DNA of 64,000 nucleotides from assembly GCF_037038585.1 (NCBI RefSeq), contig NC_092520.1, positions 12,717,001-12,781,000 on the forward strand, read 5' to 3'. How positions within the stretch are numbered: the first letter of the stretch is position 1; the number at the start of each line of letters is the position of its first letter. The DNA is from Patagioenas fasciata (Eukaryota; Chordata; Aves; Columbiformes; Columbidae). Shown here piece by piece: positions 26,771 to 37,079 of the stretch. Position numbers and translations under genes: made by a program. The notes below the pieces were generated by a model. The model had not been told where the DNA came from and searched no databases. It worked only from the letters and a program-made list of their open reading frames with translations.

Positions 26771-26912
26771 ACTTGTTTCAACAGAAATACCAAGTTTAAC
26801 CAGCACATCTGCATGAAAACCAACGATGCCAGCTGCTGAAATACTGTAGCACTGCTTTTTGAACACCTCATCAGGGAGACACTGCTGGGTGCAGACACCA
26901 GACAGTGCACAA
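26771..26912 (-). ncRNA. H/ACA snoRNA 5 in a TAF1D intron (paralogue of 23999-24138)
   Basis: Length about 142 nt, between the exon near 27104-26981 and exon 26653-26607. The 5' hairpin is closed by GCACTG/CAGTGC, then an H box ACAGTA. The 3' hairpin is closed by TTCAGCAG/CTGTTGAA, then the ACA box with tail AGT. Large parts align with the copy at 23999-24138, including the whole 3' pocket and the TGTTCAAAAA segment of the 5' hairpin. The copies differ in stems by compensating changes, which suggests both are functional. Confidence 0.87.
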
Positions 26913-27213
26913 ATTAGTCTGATTATCTGCTGTGGAAACAGTAATTGAAGAAATTTGATACTCTTACACACAAAGCTTACCTTTTTCACCAACACATTCC
27001 ACTAAAGTCCACCAAAGTACTAGATTTGTACATGAGAAGGCCAGCAAACAGCTGTAAGAATTCAAGCAGTCCAAAAAAGTTGCATCTGCTTACAGCTGCA
27101 GAGCCTGGAAAGAGATCGACATAACTGAACAACACTTCTGCAAATCACAGACATGAAACTCACCCCCTAGATTCATCAGGATTTAAATGAATTGTTGTTT
27201 GAATATATGCAAA

Positions 27214-27343
27214 TATTGTCCCTTCATATATGTAACACAACTAATATGTTAATCAGCTGTGGGTTGCGAAAGAAGGGTTTTTTCTAAGCACTAGGTTCCA
27301 GGTTTTTGTCTACAGCAACAGACAAAAACTGAACACGTGCTGG
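27214..27343 (-). ncRNA. H/ACA snoRNA 6 in a TAF1D intron
   Basis: Length 130 nt, downstream of exon 28366-28315. The 5' hairpin is closed by AGCAC/GTGCT, with a perfect 9-bp upper stem (TTTTTGTCT/AGACAAAAA) and 8/11-nt pockets, then an H box AGAAAA. The 3' hairpin is closed by CCCTTC/GAAGGG, followed at once by the ACA box with tail ATA. The upper 3' stem pairs CTGAT with ATTAG, extended by ACA/TGT. A textbook H/ACA layout. Confidence 0.88.
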
Positions 27344-28503
27344 AACAAACTGGCTGCATCAACCTTAATCTTTTTACTACTTTTTAAACAGCTTTTTAAC
27401 AATACAAAAAAATCAAGTTATTTCTCAGTCTACTACATACTTACAAGAATAACTGTCACTTTCCACTACTGTTTTCTAGAGACAGGTAAAGTTTTGACCA
27501 AGGTAACCGGCAGAAAGTCCAGTATCATGCTGACATAAGAACAATTTATGCCATGTCAAACTGATGTTTTCTAGTCCAGTGCCCTTACTGTAGCAATGGC
27601 CAAAGTGCCTTGATCCTGTCCTCTTAAGTATGTTCTCATGAGGTTTTCATTACTGCCCAGCTTTAGCTCAGGGCTTCCCATGTTCAAGATGTTTTCCTAT
27701 GCAGTGATCTCACATGGCGTTTTCTTCCACTATATTTCCTAGACTCTCCTGAAGCCATGTGAACTCAGTAACATCCTGCAATAAGTTTCACAGCTCTATC
27801 AATATATTTGTGCAAGACTATTGGCTTCTTTGTGCTGTCCCCCCCTGTTCTTGCACAGGATATGGATTAAGATGAAATTTTACCACAGGGAAGCGATCAG
27901 AAGCTGCAGCTGAATGATACAGCCCAGTACAGAAAGGTACAGCAGCGAAGGTCCCAGGTAGCGTCCAAACCACTCAGTTAAGTTGCCCTGCAGCATTCAA
28001 CATCAGGTAAAACCAATGTATTTCTATATACAACTTCTAACAAAAACTGCGTTAAATATGCAAGTATTCAAGAACTCAAAAGTTTGGGTTTTCATTCAAG
28101 CAGAGGCTCCAGGCTCTAATTTTGGTCAGACTGATAGAAGAAATGTTGCACTGAACTCCATATTTTGGAAGCTTTCACAAAAAGTTGCACAGCTATGAAA
28201 CACTAATGTATTCACACTTGAACTATGGAATACAGTTTTTCTAAAATGTTGGGTGAAACGAAGTATAAAAGTTACCTGAAGAAAACAGGAACTGCAAACC
28301 AACTAACAGCTTACCTTGCACATCACAGAACTGAGCAGTAGTATTTCATCTTCCAAAGGCAACAAACTAGAAAGACAAAAAAAAAAAAAAGTGATAAGAA
28401 CTCTCAGATATGATCAGATAACTCAAGATTTCTAAAGCCAAAAGCTCGGTCTCAGCAATCAATTTAGCGGTTGCAATAAGCTTGATTTTCCTGTGTATTT
28501 ATC

Positions 28504-28581
28504 CAGTTCTAATCAGAATTGAAATTTAGTTCATTTCTGAGTCACTCAGCAGTTGAACAGAAAAATTCATCACATGAACTG
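28504..28581 (-). ncRNA. C/D snoRNA B in a TAF1D intron (SNORD5/SNORD6-like)
   Basis: Length 78 nt, between exons 28692-28624 and 28366-28315. C box GTGATGA at 28573-28567, D' box CTGA at 28549-28546, D box CTGA at 28516-28513. The terminal stem is a perfect 6 bp (CAGTTC/GAACTG). The element before D' is TGTTCAACTG, the same antisense core as C/D snoRNA A, but the D' box lies two bases closer. The predicted methylation site is therefore two bases away from that of A. Confidence 0.85.
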
Positions 28582-30147
28582 CAGAATGAGCAGGACTCCA
28601 GGTACCACCTCACTATGCCTTACCAAGCAAGAATCCCGCTCCTCAGTCCAGGATGAATCTTTCAAGCCATGGAGTATTTCTCAGGTACATGCCTGGAAGA
28701 ATCACGTTTAGCCATTAATTTTGGATCAATATTCAATGTGATCTTTAATTACTGCAGAGTAATTTTTGCAGTTTTACCCCCTAGCTACCAAGTTGCAACT
28801 GGGAAACCTCAAACTTCCTTTACAAAGACTTGGGACCTTAATTCAACCATGTAAGAAATGCTGCTTGCCCTGCTCTCGTTGTACTGAGGACTCACTGTAT
28901 ATCTCCTCAGACTGTTAACTACATTTTGAAGGAAATTAAACCAATAGATATTAAGTCTTTTTCTGACAACATCACTGTTTGGCCCAGACTACTAACAGCT
29001 GTTAGTTTGTTGCTGACAGCCATTTGGTTATTAAGAGCATTCGAGTGAGGCAGATCACCCTTTGTTTTTTCAATATTGTTGATTGACAACTTTTTAAACT
29101 ATTTTTTATTACTATTGCTACCAAGACAGCCTTGTCATCTAGGAGTTAGCTGTATTCAGACCACTTCTAAACATTCACCAGTCATATTTCCAACTGTCTA
29201 AAGCACCCTTGAGAAACGATGTTCGCAACTGGGGCAATGCTTGTTAAGTAATGTCATCATAAAGAGCTTTGATCTTCTGCTTAGTCATGTTCACATCAGA
29301 ACCCATTCCGGACAGAGGAGGGCAAGAAAGGAAAAACAATCTTTTAATCCAAGATTCACTATGTTGCTAGAGTTATTTTTTAAGATAATTTATAACTTCA
29401 GATTATCTTATTAGATTCAGGAGCAGAGAATTAGTTTCTGGAAAAGTTATTGCACATGGAACAGTCAACCTCAATCACGCAAACTGATTTTTATAATCAT
29501 TTAAATACATCAACCATATTTTGCAATAGACTTTTGCCCAAGTGGACTAACCACTTTTGAATTTTTACTGTTGGCACTTGATTTGCATTAATTGTGTCTT
29601 CAACCCTTAGCTCTCAAAGTATTTCAAACTTTAACCTGCATTTCCTTAAGACACGGCAAAAATAATCAAGTGCCACTTACAAACGTCAGGTGTGAAAAGA
29701 AAGGCATCCAAATTGCCCTTTGTAACATGAGCATATATATGTACATACACAAATGCATACACTTTCCTATACTGTGCTGCTGCTATGTTACAATATTTAG
29801 AACTTGTTTTCCTATTTTTAATTACACAAATTCCATGATCCATTGGTTAACACTAGTCAAGTTGCAGAAGTCAGCATTTCAGCAAGATTATCAGCCACTG
29901 GATGAAGGATATTATACGCTTGATACAGGACAGCAAAGTAGACACCGAGAAGCTTAGCAAAAAGACAAATTATATTGGTTTTGTAACCATCTCAGACAAA
30001 AGCCCAATATACTCACCTTAAACCAAACCTGACTAGGTTGCTTGGTTGATAGCTCAATAATGGCTTCAGAACAATGTTTTAAACCAAGCAGGCCATGAAA
30101 AAGTAACTGAAGAGTGACCACTGCCACTTCATTGCTTCATTTTCTGT

Positions 30148-33100
30148 TCACTGGGGTGACCCTTGCAGAAGCCCAGAGCTCGCAGCAGCACAGTCTTCTT
30201 CCTCCTCTACTTCAATCACTTTAGGTGATTTTGCACGTTTTGTTTCTGGCTTTGATTTTTTCTTACTTGGAATTTTACTGCTTAGAATGAAAGAGCTGTT
30301 CTCCTAAGAAAATAGAAAACAGAAGTACTCACAAGTCTAGTTTTGAGACACTTAACAGGTAAGATTTTGGTAGTAACTTCACAAACTTACAGAACTCTTC
30401 AGAGAACTCCAGAATTCCTATACATTCCAGCACTACTTCAAAGAGAGTGCAGACTCTCAAAACAACTTCCTTCTGCATTACAGATCAGGATTCACAGGTA
30501 TGACACACTTAACTCTGCATCTAAGCTCAAGAATTAAGTGCCCAAAACATTACCTACAAATTCTTTAACCTCAGAAAAGAAAGAAGGTTAGAGAGTTTCT
30601 GAAGTTGAGGGATATTTACTCACCACTACTCTGGCATCAAGGTCATCTTGATTGTGATAATTCAAGCTGTCATCACCATCATCACTGAAACATAAACATT
30701 CAAATCAAGTTCCTATTTTTACAGAAGCCAAAAACATGCAAATTATTGTCCTACCACAGCCTCTGGTTTCTCTTAATGTGTAAGGAAGTGCTACAGCTTG
30801 TACCCTGTTTCCCTAAAAATAAGCACAAACATGACTTCTCAGGATTTTTGAGGATGCTCAAAATATAAGCCCTAAACCAAAAATAAGCCCCAGTTACAGT
30901 TCATTAAAAATTCAATTTGAATACTGGCCAGGCAGCTATGCAGGTAAAAAAGTAAGCATCTTTTGGAGCAAAAATTAATATAAGACCCTTATTTTTGGGG
31001 AAACAGGACAGGTGTAAGATAATACTACTTCTGCATAAGGTTGTCCTCAAATTGTAGTTTCTGAATCCAGAACTGCATCCTAAGTGGCAATACTAGAGGA
31101 CAGAAGCAGTGCTTAGCAGCAGAACAAACATTCAGTATCAGACATCAATAGTAGTATTGAGATATTTATGATTACACCAGCAAACAACCTAGAAAGTCAG
31201 TAAGCCAGAAACCCAGCAGAATACAATCAAGACAATCAGAGGACAGGCATTAGCTAACAGGAGCACACAGCTGTCTTCCTGGTATTATAACTGAAAAATA
31301 TTATCTCTGTACTGTCACAGAACGCAAGTATGAAATCCAGTTCTACTGTCATCTACAGGTTTAAGATAGAAAGGACTCCCTCAAAGTAGATTAAACCATT
31401 TTATTCAATGAGTGGCACAGGAAGGGCTGGTTCTAAAACCTACAAAGTCTTCCAATACTCATTTAATATTAAGAATTCAATGTCTGCATAAGCTGACTTG
31501 CATTTATTCTACAGAACTTTGTTTCTTCTGGTCTTTTGTAAGAGACCAAACTGATGTTACTCATTTTACATCTTACCCTAATACCTCTACTCACATAATT
31601 AGCAGTGTGATTACTGAAATGAACAGCAGCTGAAAGACTGCTTTGTACCTTACACTGTTTTAGTCTTTCTGATTTAATGTGCTGAATATACTTAAAACAT
31701 TTAGTATTCTTGCTGATTTGCTGATCCCTTTATTGCATCTAAGTTAACTGCTTGATCATAAAGAAAGACTGAAGATGATACTTCTCATTCTATGAGAAGT
31801 TCCAGGTCATCTTTACAAGCACAGAATCCCAAGCAGTTGAGCACTCTGTTCCCAAAATAAACAATACTTTCATCAGCAGATATTCACATCTAGATTACAC
31901 AATGTTGACAACAGTTAAAATGACAGGATAGGAGCTGAACTTGATACACCTACAACTGTAACAAACCCACATGCCCCTCTCCTATCTCCTGAATTCTTTA
32001 AGTGTCAGAGCAGCAGAGCCACTGGTGTGGCTGGACAGAGATGGTTTTCTCCAGAGTAACCTGCACAGTGCTGTTTGGGGTTGGAGACTAAAGCAGGGCT
32101 GGTGCCCTGCTCACACCAGCAAACATGCATCTGCCTGTATACAAACACATTTATATTTTAGGTAAGAACAAAAAAATCCAAGTTTTATACACCTAAAAAT
32201 ACAAAGATGAACTTACCTTGTCTCCTGAATAGGAGAAATGGGGCCTTCATCATCTAAATATTTGTGTTTCCGTACCACCAGACATTCTCTTTCTAAGTCT
32301 TCACCAGCCTCAAGGGCTTTTAGAGCTTTTCTAAGATGTTCTTCATACTTAAGCACTTCAATGTACTGCAAAAATCCCTTTGTAGCTGCTTGCTAAAGAA
32401 AAAAATATATCAGGTGAGATCTTAAAAATATCACTATAAAGCATTTATATAATGAACTGAATTGTAGAATTATACTGATACCCATATTTTAGCCCTGTTT
32501 GTCTCAAAGGTCTTAAACTGACAACATCAAGTGTCCTGTTCAAAAGAAGTAAAAAACGTTTCCTCATTTTGTTGTAGGACACCAGGCAGAAGCACAACAT
32601 AGCCAATTTAAATTCACTACCTTTAGACTGAATGAAAAAAACACACTTATCCCTCACCTCATAGCCAAGAACCATCTTTAAGGGAAGATCTTTCTTTCCA
32701 TAATATTTTTCAACAAAAGGGAACCGAAAACCTCTGTCCAGAAGCCTTCTCTTTTGCTCTAGAGGTGAGGCTGTGAGTGGTGGCCTCCCTATAGGCTTCC
32801 CTGTGCTCTCATATTTTCTCTTCTTCTTCCGCTTCCCTGAGACAACCTTGAATTTTCGGTGTGCAGCAGCCTTAAACTTCTTTCCTCTGAAGTGATAGGC
32901 AAAAATGGCTTTCAAATTGAGTTTTGACTTCTTCTGCTTGGAAGTTTCCAATGATTTCACTGGACTTGGATGGGACACAGAAGAATCGGAAGAGCTTTCA
33001 CTGTCAGGCACTCCTCCAACAGATCCAGCTTGTTGCCCTGAAGACCGAGATCTCTTTTTTCGCTTTGAAGGTGCAATGGAGCTCTTCAGACGGTACTCAC

Positions 33101-33460
33101 TGCCACCAGCAGCAGAGAGATCACTGCAAAGGAAAAATAATATTTAATTTCAAAAGAATGTATACTTTTATGATATATGACACATGTACTTCACACAAAA
33201 AATTCTCAACTTGACATGAAAACTCACATTTCTGAGTCACTGCTGTCCAGTAAAACCTCAGCTGAAGATCTGCATACACTGTTAAGCTCATCTGAAGACT
33301 CCTCAGGAGCAGCTTTCTTCTGTCTTGAATGTGAACACTCCATTTGTGTATTAGTTTCACATGCATGCACTTTATATGGTTCCTTCTGCTGGCTGCATAT
33401 TGGCTCCTGGGCATCAGAGTAATCAGAGCCAGAAGCCTCAGACTCATCCGTATCAGTCAT
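30148..33460 (-). CDS. TAF1D: TAF1D, TBP-associated factor of the Pol I SL1/TIF-IB complex
   Basis: Subunit of SL1, which brings RNA polymerase I to the rDNA promoter; nuclear/nucleolar (family knowledge). Coding exons on the minus strand: 33460-33228, 33123-32658, 32392-32217, 30684-30624, 30303-30148. They sum to 1092 nt (363 codons plus TGA), with all junctions in frame. The start is the ATG at 33460-33458, in an exon whose splice acceptor is at 33475-33474. The N-terminal third is acidic and Ser-rich. Next comes a Lys/Arg block ending in a GKPIGRPP AT-hook-like motif, and then FPFVEKYYGKKDLPLKMVLGYE. The segment TKGFLQYIEVLKYEEHLRKA...KYLDDEGPISPIQE closely matches the human TAF1D core. 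The C-terminus is KKKSK...VIEVEEEED. It is longer than human TAF1D (278 residues), mainly at the N-terminus. Noncoding exons follow the stop. Confidence 0.93.
30804..31007. mobile_element. Short inverted-repeat DNA transposon (MITE) in a TAF1D intron
   Basis: About 204 bp with inverted ends CCTGTTTCCC.AAAAATAAG, one mismatch between the two ends. The right part also holds the ATTAATTTTTGCTCC-like core (in reverse) that I recall from a non-coding element found in birds and reptiles. No coding capacity. A target duplication is not clear, so the superfamily is left open. Confidence 0.65.
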
Positions 33461-33667
33461 GCTTCAGTGTGCCCTAAAAATCAATGAGAATTCAAGGCTT
33501 TAAAGAAAATTCTATGTAATCAGGTAACAAGCCTTCCACCACTCCACTTAATAAACTTACAAGAACAAGCCTGAGCACATTTCAACATAGGTTCTCCTGT
33601 GAACCATGAGCAAACGTGTGAACCTTCAGAGTAACAGTTAAGTTGCAACCACTTAAGACATTCATAG

Positions 33668-33795
33668 CTTAATTTAGGTCAGAAGGGATTTTTACAGCTC
33701 TTTTGGTCCAACTCCTGCTCAAAGCAAGGCTAACTTCAGAGTTGCATCAGATTGTTCAGAAACTCATAGACCAGAGTTCAGAGTATTTTAACTCT
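33668..33795 (-). mobile_element. Old CR1 3' fragment
   Basis: Diverged segment with the CR1 3'-region signature (TGGTCCAACTCCTGCTC, then AAAGCAAGGCTAACTTCAGA) in reverse. It lies in the first TAF1D intron. Confidence 0.55.
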
Positions 33796-34060
33796 CTCTC
33801 TACTAGGAATAAATTTTCCTTTGTATAAGCACACATGTAAGCCAACAGCTTCTTACACTTGGAAGGACACTGCAGCTTTAAGTCACATATAGATACGCAC
33901 TTCCCTGTGCTTTACAATCTTTTAAAACTAATCTAATAGTGTCACCACCAGAAGCAATGCCATCTTCCCTCTCTTTTGCTAGCTACACGATAATTAAAGC
34001 CTGCTGCTCTAACCATCTATCAATCCTTTGTTCACTGGCTATCAATCCACATGGGTTGAT

Positions 34061-34183
34061 GAACAGCGAACATGAACAGCGAACATGAACAGCGAACATG
34101 AACAGCGAACATGAACAGCGAACATGAACAGCGAACATGAACAGCGAACATGAACAGCGAACATGAACAGCGAACATGAACAG
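34061..34183 (+). repeat. 13-bp minisatellite, nine perfect copies
   Basis: Unit GAACAGCGAACAT repeated nine times plus six bases, with no mismatch between copies. It lies in the first TAF1D intron. Perfect identity implies recent expansion or ongoing length change. Confidence 0.95.
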
Positions 34184-35001
34184 TCCCACAAACAAAATGT
34201 TAATTTTCAGTTGAATCTGCAAGACAAGCCAATCCAACCCTTCAGCTGCCCAAGTCTACACAAAAGGGACTGAAACATACAGCAGAGAAACAGGTCTTTC
34301 TTAGTTAATAGCCTTATTTTACCTGGTCCTTGATAATTTACTAGCCATGTAGATTTGTATCTTTGTAATTTTACTGTACTTGTTACCATTTCACAAACCC
34401 ATCATCATACCCATTAATATTTCTAATGTTATTACATGCCATTTAGCATCTGAAGACTCATCTAATTTCCTCAGATAACCTGCTATTATATAGGTAACAG
34501 TTTCATGTTGTAGATTACAGATAACTGCATGGATTCAGGAAGAAGGCCCCCCAAAAGCATGGCATACGCAACATGAAATTGACGAGTCTGAAAATATAGT
34601 ATATCTATATACATCAGCAGTAAAGAATAAGAATAGCAGGCCAGGACAAATGGCTACAGAACACAAACAGTCACAACTACTCACAATATTAAGTTCACTT
34701 TCACCTATAATCCATTCAGCTACAGGGACCTCCAAGTTACTCTCAAAACAAAGACTGATAAAAATATCACAAGTCTGCTGCAGCCATACATCGGTGGCTG
34801 AATTTCAAGCACTCTACAATTAGATAACTTTTTGTATCATCTAACTGTTCAAGGCAGAACCTACCCCATTGCATTTCTTCCAAAATGAAAACATTTCATT
34901 CCAAACCTGCATTAAATGCAGACTTCGAAGTACACTAGATATCAAACTCGTCTTAATGCACTTAAAATAGCAGCAGACAGGGACTCAATCTGCCATTCAC
35001 T

Positions 35002-35878
35002 GTGAGAAAAGGTGATTTTTAGTAGCAACCTGCACCTATGTCCAGGACAAACTGCAGCCACACTGGTACCATGAAACTGGCAAACTAACAGACTCTTAAA
35101 ACCACATTTTAGGGTTTTAAAAGTAGCATTTCTTTATTCAGCGCTGGGGGTGTCCCTCCATAGGTTGGTGGTACATGGTTTATATTGGTACAAATATTAC
35201 ATACTCATTACGTAATACTTCCCAGAAATCATTCTCATATTGGCTGCCTGCTCTGAGAACTAATTGCATATGCATAAGGCAGATCATTCTATGGTCTCTG
35301 CTGTCACCTAGCATCCTCTCACTGGTATTACAATCTCTTTCAATCTCTTCGATAGTTGTTTTTTCCTCTTCAGGGGTCATTTATCATCTTCATCACTTGT
35401 CCGCTAGTCGACCTCTTTATGGTAGCAGCTCACTGAGCAGGTACAGTCCATTTGTGCTTACACTAAGCAGCAATTCTATAGCTTCAGTTATTTATTAGCC
35501 TTCTTATCTGCTTTAAGTTGTGCTTCTAAGGATTCTGTTCTGCTCCATCAACATCTTATTCAAGTTTGTGGTTAGTACAGCGAGGTATCCTAACCAAATA
35601 CGGTGAGTAAGCAACAAAATACAGATTTTACCCTAATATATGCTCAGTAGATAACAAAGTACAAGTTCCTCGTAAGTGCAAATGATTAAAATACAAATCT
35701 TATATACTGCTACCAAAAAAAAAGAAAAACAAACAAACAAACAAACAAAAAAAAAAAAACCACAAAAAAATCAGAACTACAATTGAGATATGTTGTATCA
35801 AAATATACCTATCAGTGTGAGGAAAGGTGATTTTTAGCAGCAACGTGCACCTACACCCTGGACAAACTGCAGCCACAC
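35002..35878 (+). repeat. Direct repeat pair (62 bp each) about 815 bp apart
   Basis: 35002-35063 and 35817-35878 share GGTGATTTTTAG and GACAAACTGCAGCCACAC with about seven differences over 62 bp. The sequence between them is AT-rich and ends in an A-rich tract near 35713-35760. It is in the first TAF1D intron. The arrangement may be a local duplication or two ends of an unrecognised insertion. Confidence 0.7.
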
Positions 35879-36174
35879 CACTAACATCAGTTCACCCAAG
35901 ACCTGACAAACGCAACGTCCAGAAACACAATGACACCCAAGCACCACCACACGCCAATAACTGCCCTCTCAGCTCCCCAGGCTGTACCAGGTACTTACAG
36001 TTCACAGCTCAGCACCGTTCACTGCCTCTGCTGCATCCGCGTGCTTAACAGCCCATGAGCCAGACAGATCTCCTCAGGAAATAAAGAAAGCAAGGTGTAA
36101 CTGGCCGATTATTTCACACAAACTTCCCTCTTCATCAAATAGCCACCCTTTTAATTCGCCAACACTCAGTTCAG

Positions 36175-36400
36175 GTTCCAGGCGCCGGACACGCCGCCCC
36201 GAGCCGGGCTGCGGCAGCGCAGGGGCCGGCACGGGGGTCGTTCTGTGCGCCGGCACCCTCACCGCTCCCACAGGCCGGTGCCGCCTCGCCCGCCCCCGAG
36301 AGGAGCCTCCCGGCACTGCCGCTACCCAGGACAACCGCGCTGGGCCGGGCCCTTCCCCGCACACGGGCTCCCCGGCCAACGGGCACGACTCGATACCGTC
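36175..36400. promoter_or_regulatory. CpG-rich segment, upstream part of the TAF1D/C11orf54 island
   Basis: GC- and CpG-dense block separated from the main promoter island by the CR1 at 36405-36925. It contains a possible minus-strand splice donor at 36262. It may be an alternative first exon of TAF1D or the far half of an island split by the CR1. Confidence 0.5.
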
Positions 36401-36404
36401 GCTA

Positions 36405-36925
36405 CTCGCATCTAGAACATTGTGTCCAGTTCTGGCCCCTCAGTTTAGGAAGGACAGGGAACTGCTGGAGAGAGTCCAGCGCAGGGCAACAAGGATGATG
36501 AAGGGAGTGGAGCATCTCCCTTATGAGGAAAGGCTGAGGGAGCTGGGGCTCTTTAGCTTGGAGGAGACTGAGAGGTGACCTCATTCATGTCTACAAATAT
36601 ATAAAGGGTAGAGTGTCACGAGGATGGAGCCAGGCTCTTCTCGGTGACAACCAACGGTAGGACAAGGGGTAATGGGTTCAAACTGAAACACAAGAGGTTC
36701 CACTTAAATTTGGTAAGAAACTTCTTCTCAGTGAGGGACACAGAGCACTGGAACAGGCTGTCCAGGGAGGTTGTGGAGTCTCCTACTCTGCAGACATTCA
36801 AAACCCGCCTGGACACCTTCCTGTGTAACCTCATCTGGGTGTTGCTGCTCCGGCAGGGGGACTGGACTGGATGAGCTTTTGAGGTCCCTTCCAATCCCTG
36901 ACATTCTGTGATTCTGTGACTCTTT
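36405..36925 (+). mobile_element. CR1 LINE 3' fragment within a CpG island
   Basis: Plus-oriented CR1: starts in the TGTCCAGTTCTGG region, runs through GGGCAACAAGGATGATG and ends with the typical CATTCTGTGATTCTGTGA tail. It is about 520 bp, truncated at the 5' end. It sits between two CpG-rich blocks at the start of TAF1D. Confidence 0.92.
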
Positions 36926-37030
36926 CCCCCTCATCCGCATCCCTCGCTCCCGCCGCCCCAGCGCCGCGGATGGCGGCGGATGCCGCGCGCAAGTAACTCA
37001 CCTCCCGCCCTTTCGCATCCCCGCTGCAAA

Positions 37031-37062
37031 GAACGCAAAATGGCCGCCCGGGAGGTTAAATA
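37031..37062 (-). promoter_or_regulatory. Possible TATA-like box and TOP-like start of TAF1D
   Basis: Minus strand: TATTTAA at 37062-37056. About 31 nt further on is a C followed by pyrimidines (TTCTTTG around 37033-37027). snoRNA host genes often start with a 5' terminal oligopyrimidine tract. This reading is suggestive only. Confidence 0.4.
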
Positions 37063-37079
37063 GCGCCGGGCGCTCGCGA

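Larger units (their letters stand above)
21790..30147 (-). other. TAF1D: TAF1D noncoding 3' exon series (snoRNA host tail)
   Basis: After the stop codon the last coding exon runs on to a strong GTGAGT donor (exon end 30017). Downstream, small exons with good splice sites can be read: 28692-28624, 28366-28315, about 27104-26981 (acceptor ambiguous), 26653-26607, 25802-25765, 25289-25230, 24827-24773, 23886-23811, about 22984-22932, and a terminal exon from 22180. The terminal exon ends near 21790, after AATAAA at 21818-21813. None adds a long reading frame. Most introns between them hold one snoRNA, the usual 'one guide RNA per intron' pattern. Human TAF1D is a known snoRNA host. Boundaries were read by eye from splice consensus only. 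Confidence 0.75.

Noticed and set aside
29155-29260. C/D snoRNA-like pair (ATGATGA ... CTGA, minus strand)
   Set aside because: The spacing is long for a simple C/D RNA, the closing stem is only a self-complementary AGCT, and no guide match is recognised.
32393-32657. H/ACA-like hairpins in a TAF1D coding intron (minus strand)
   Set aside because: A TGTTGT/ACAACA stem with an AAATGA H-like box is present, but the first hairpin is too short and the ACA does not follow a stem directly.
33983-34237. Repetitive 84-codon open frame on the minus strand
   Set aside because: It is simply the translation of the 13-bp minisatellite in an intron.
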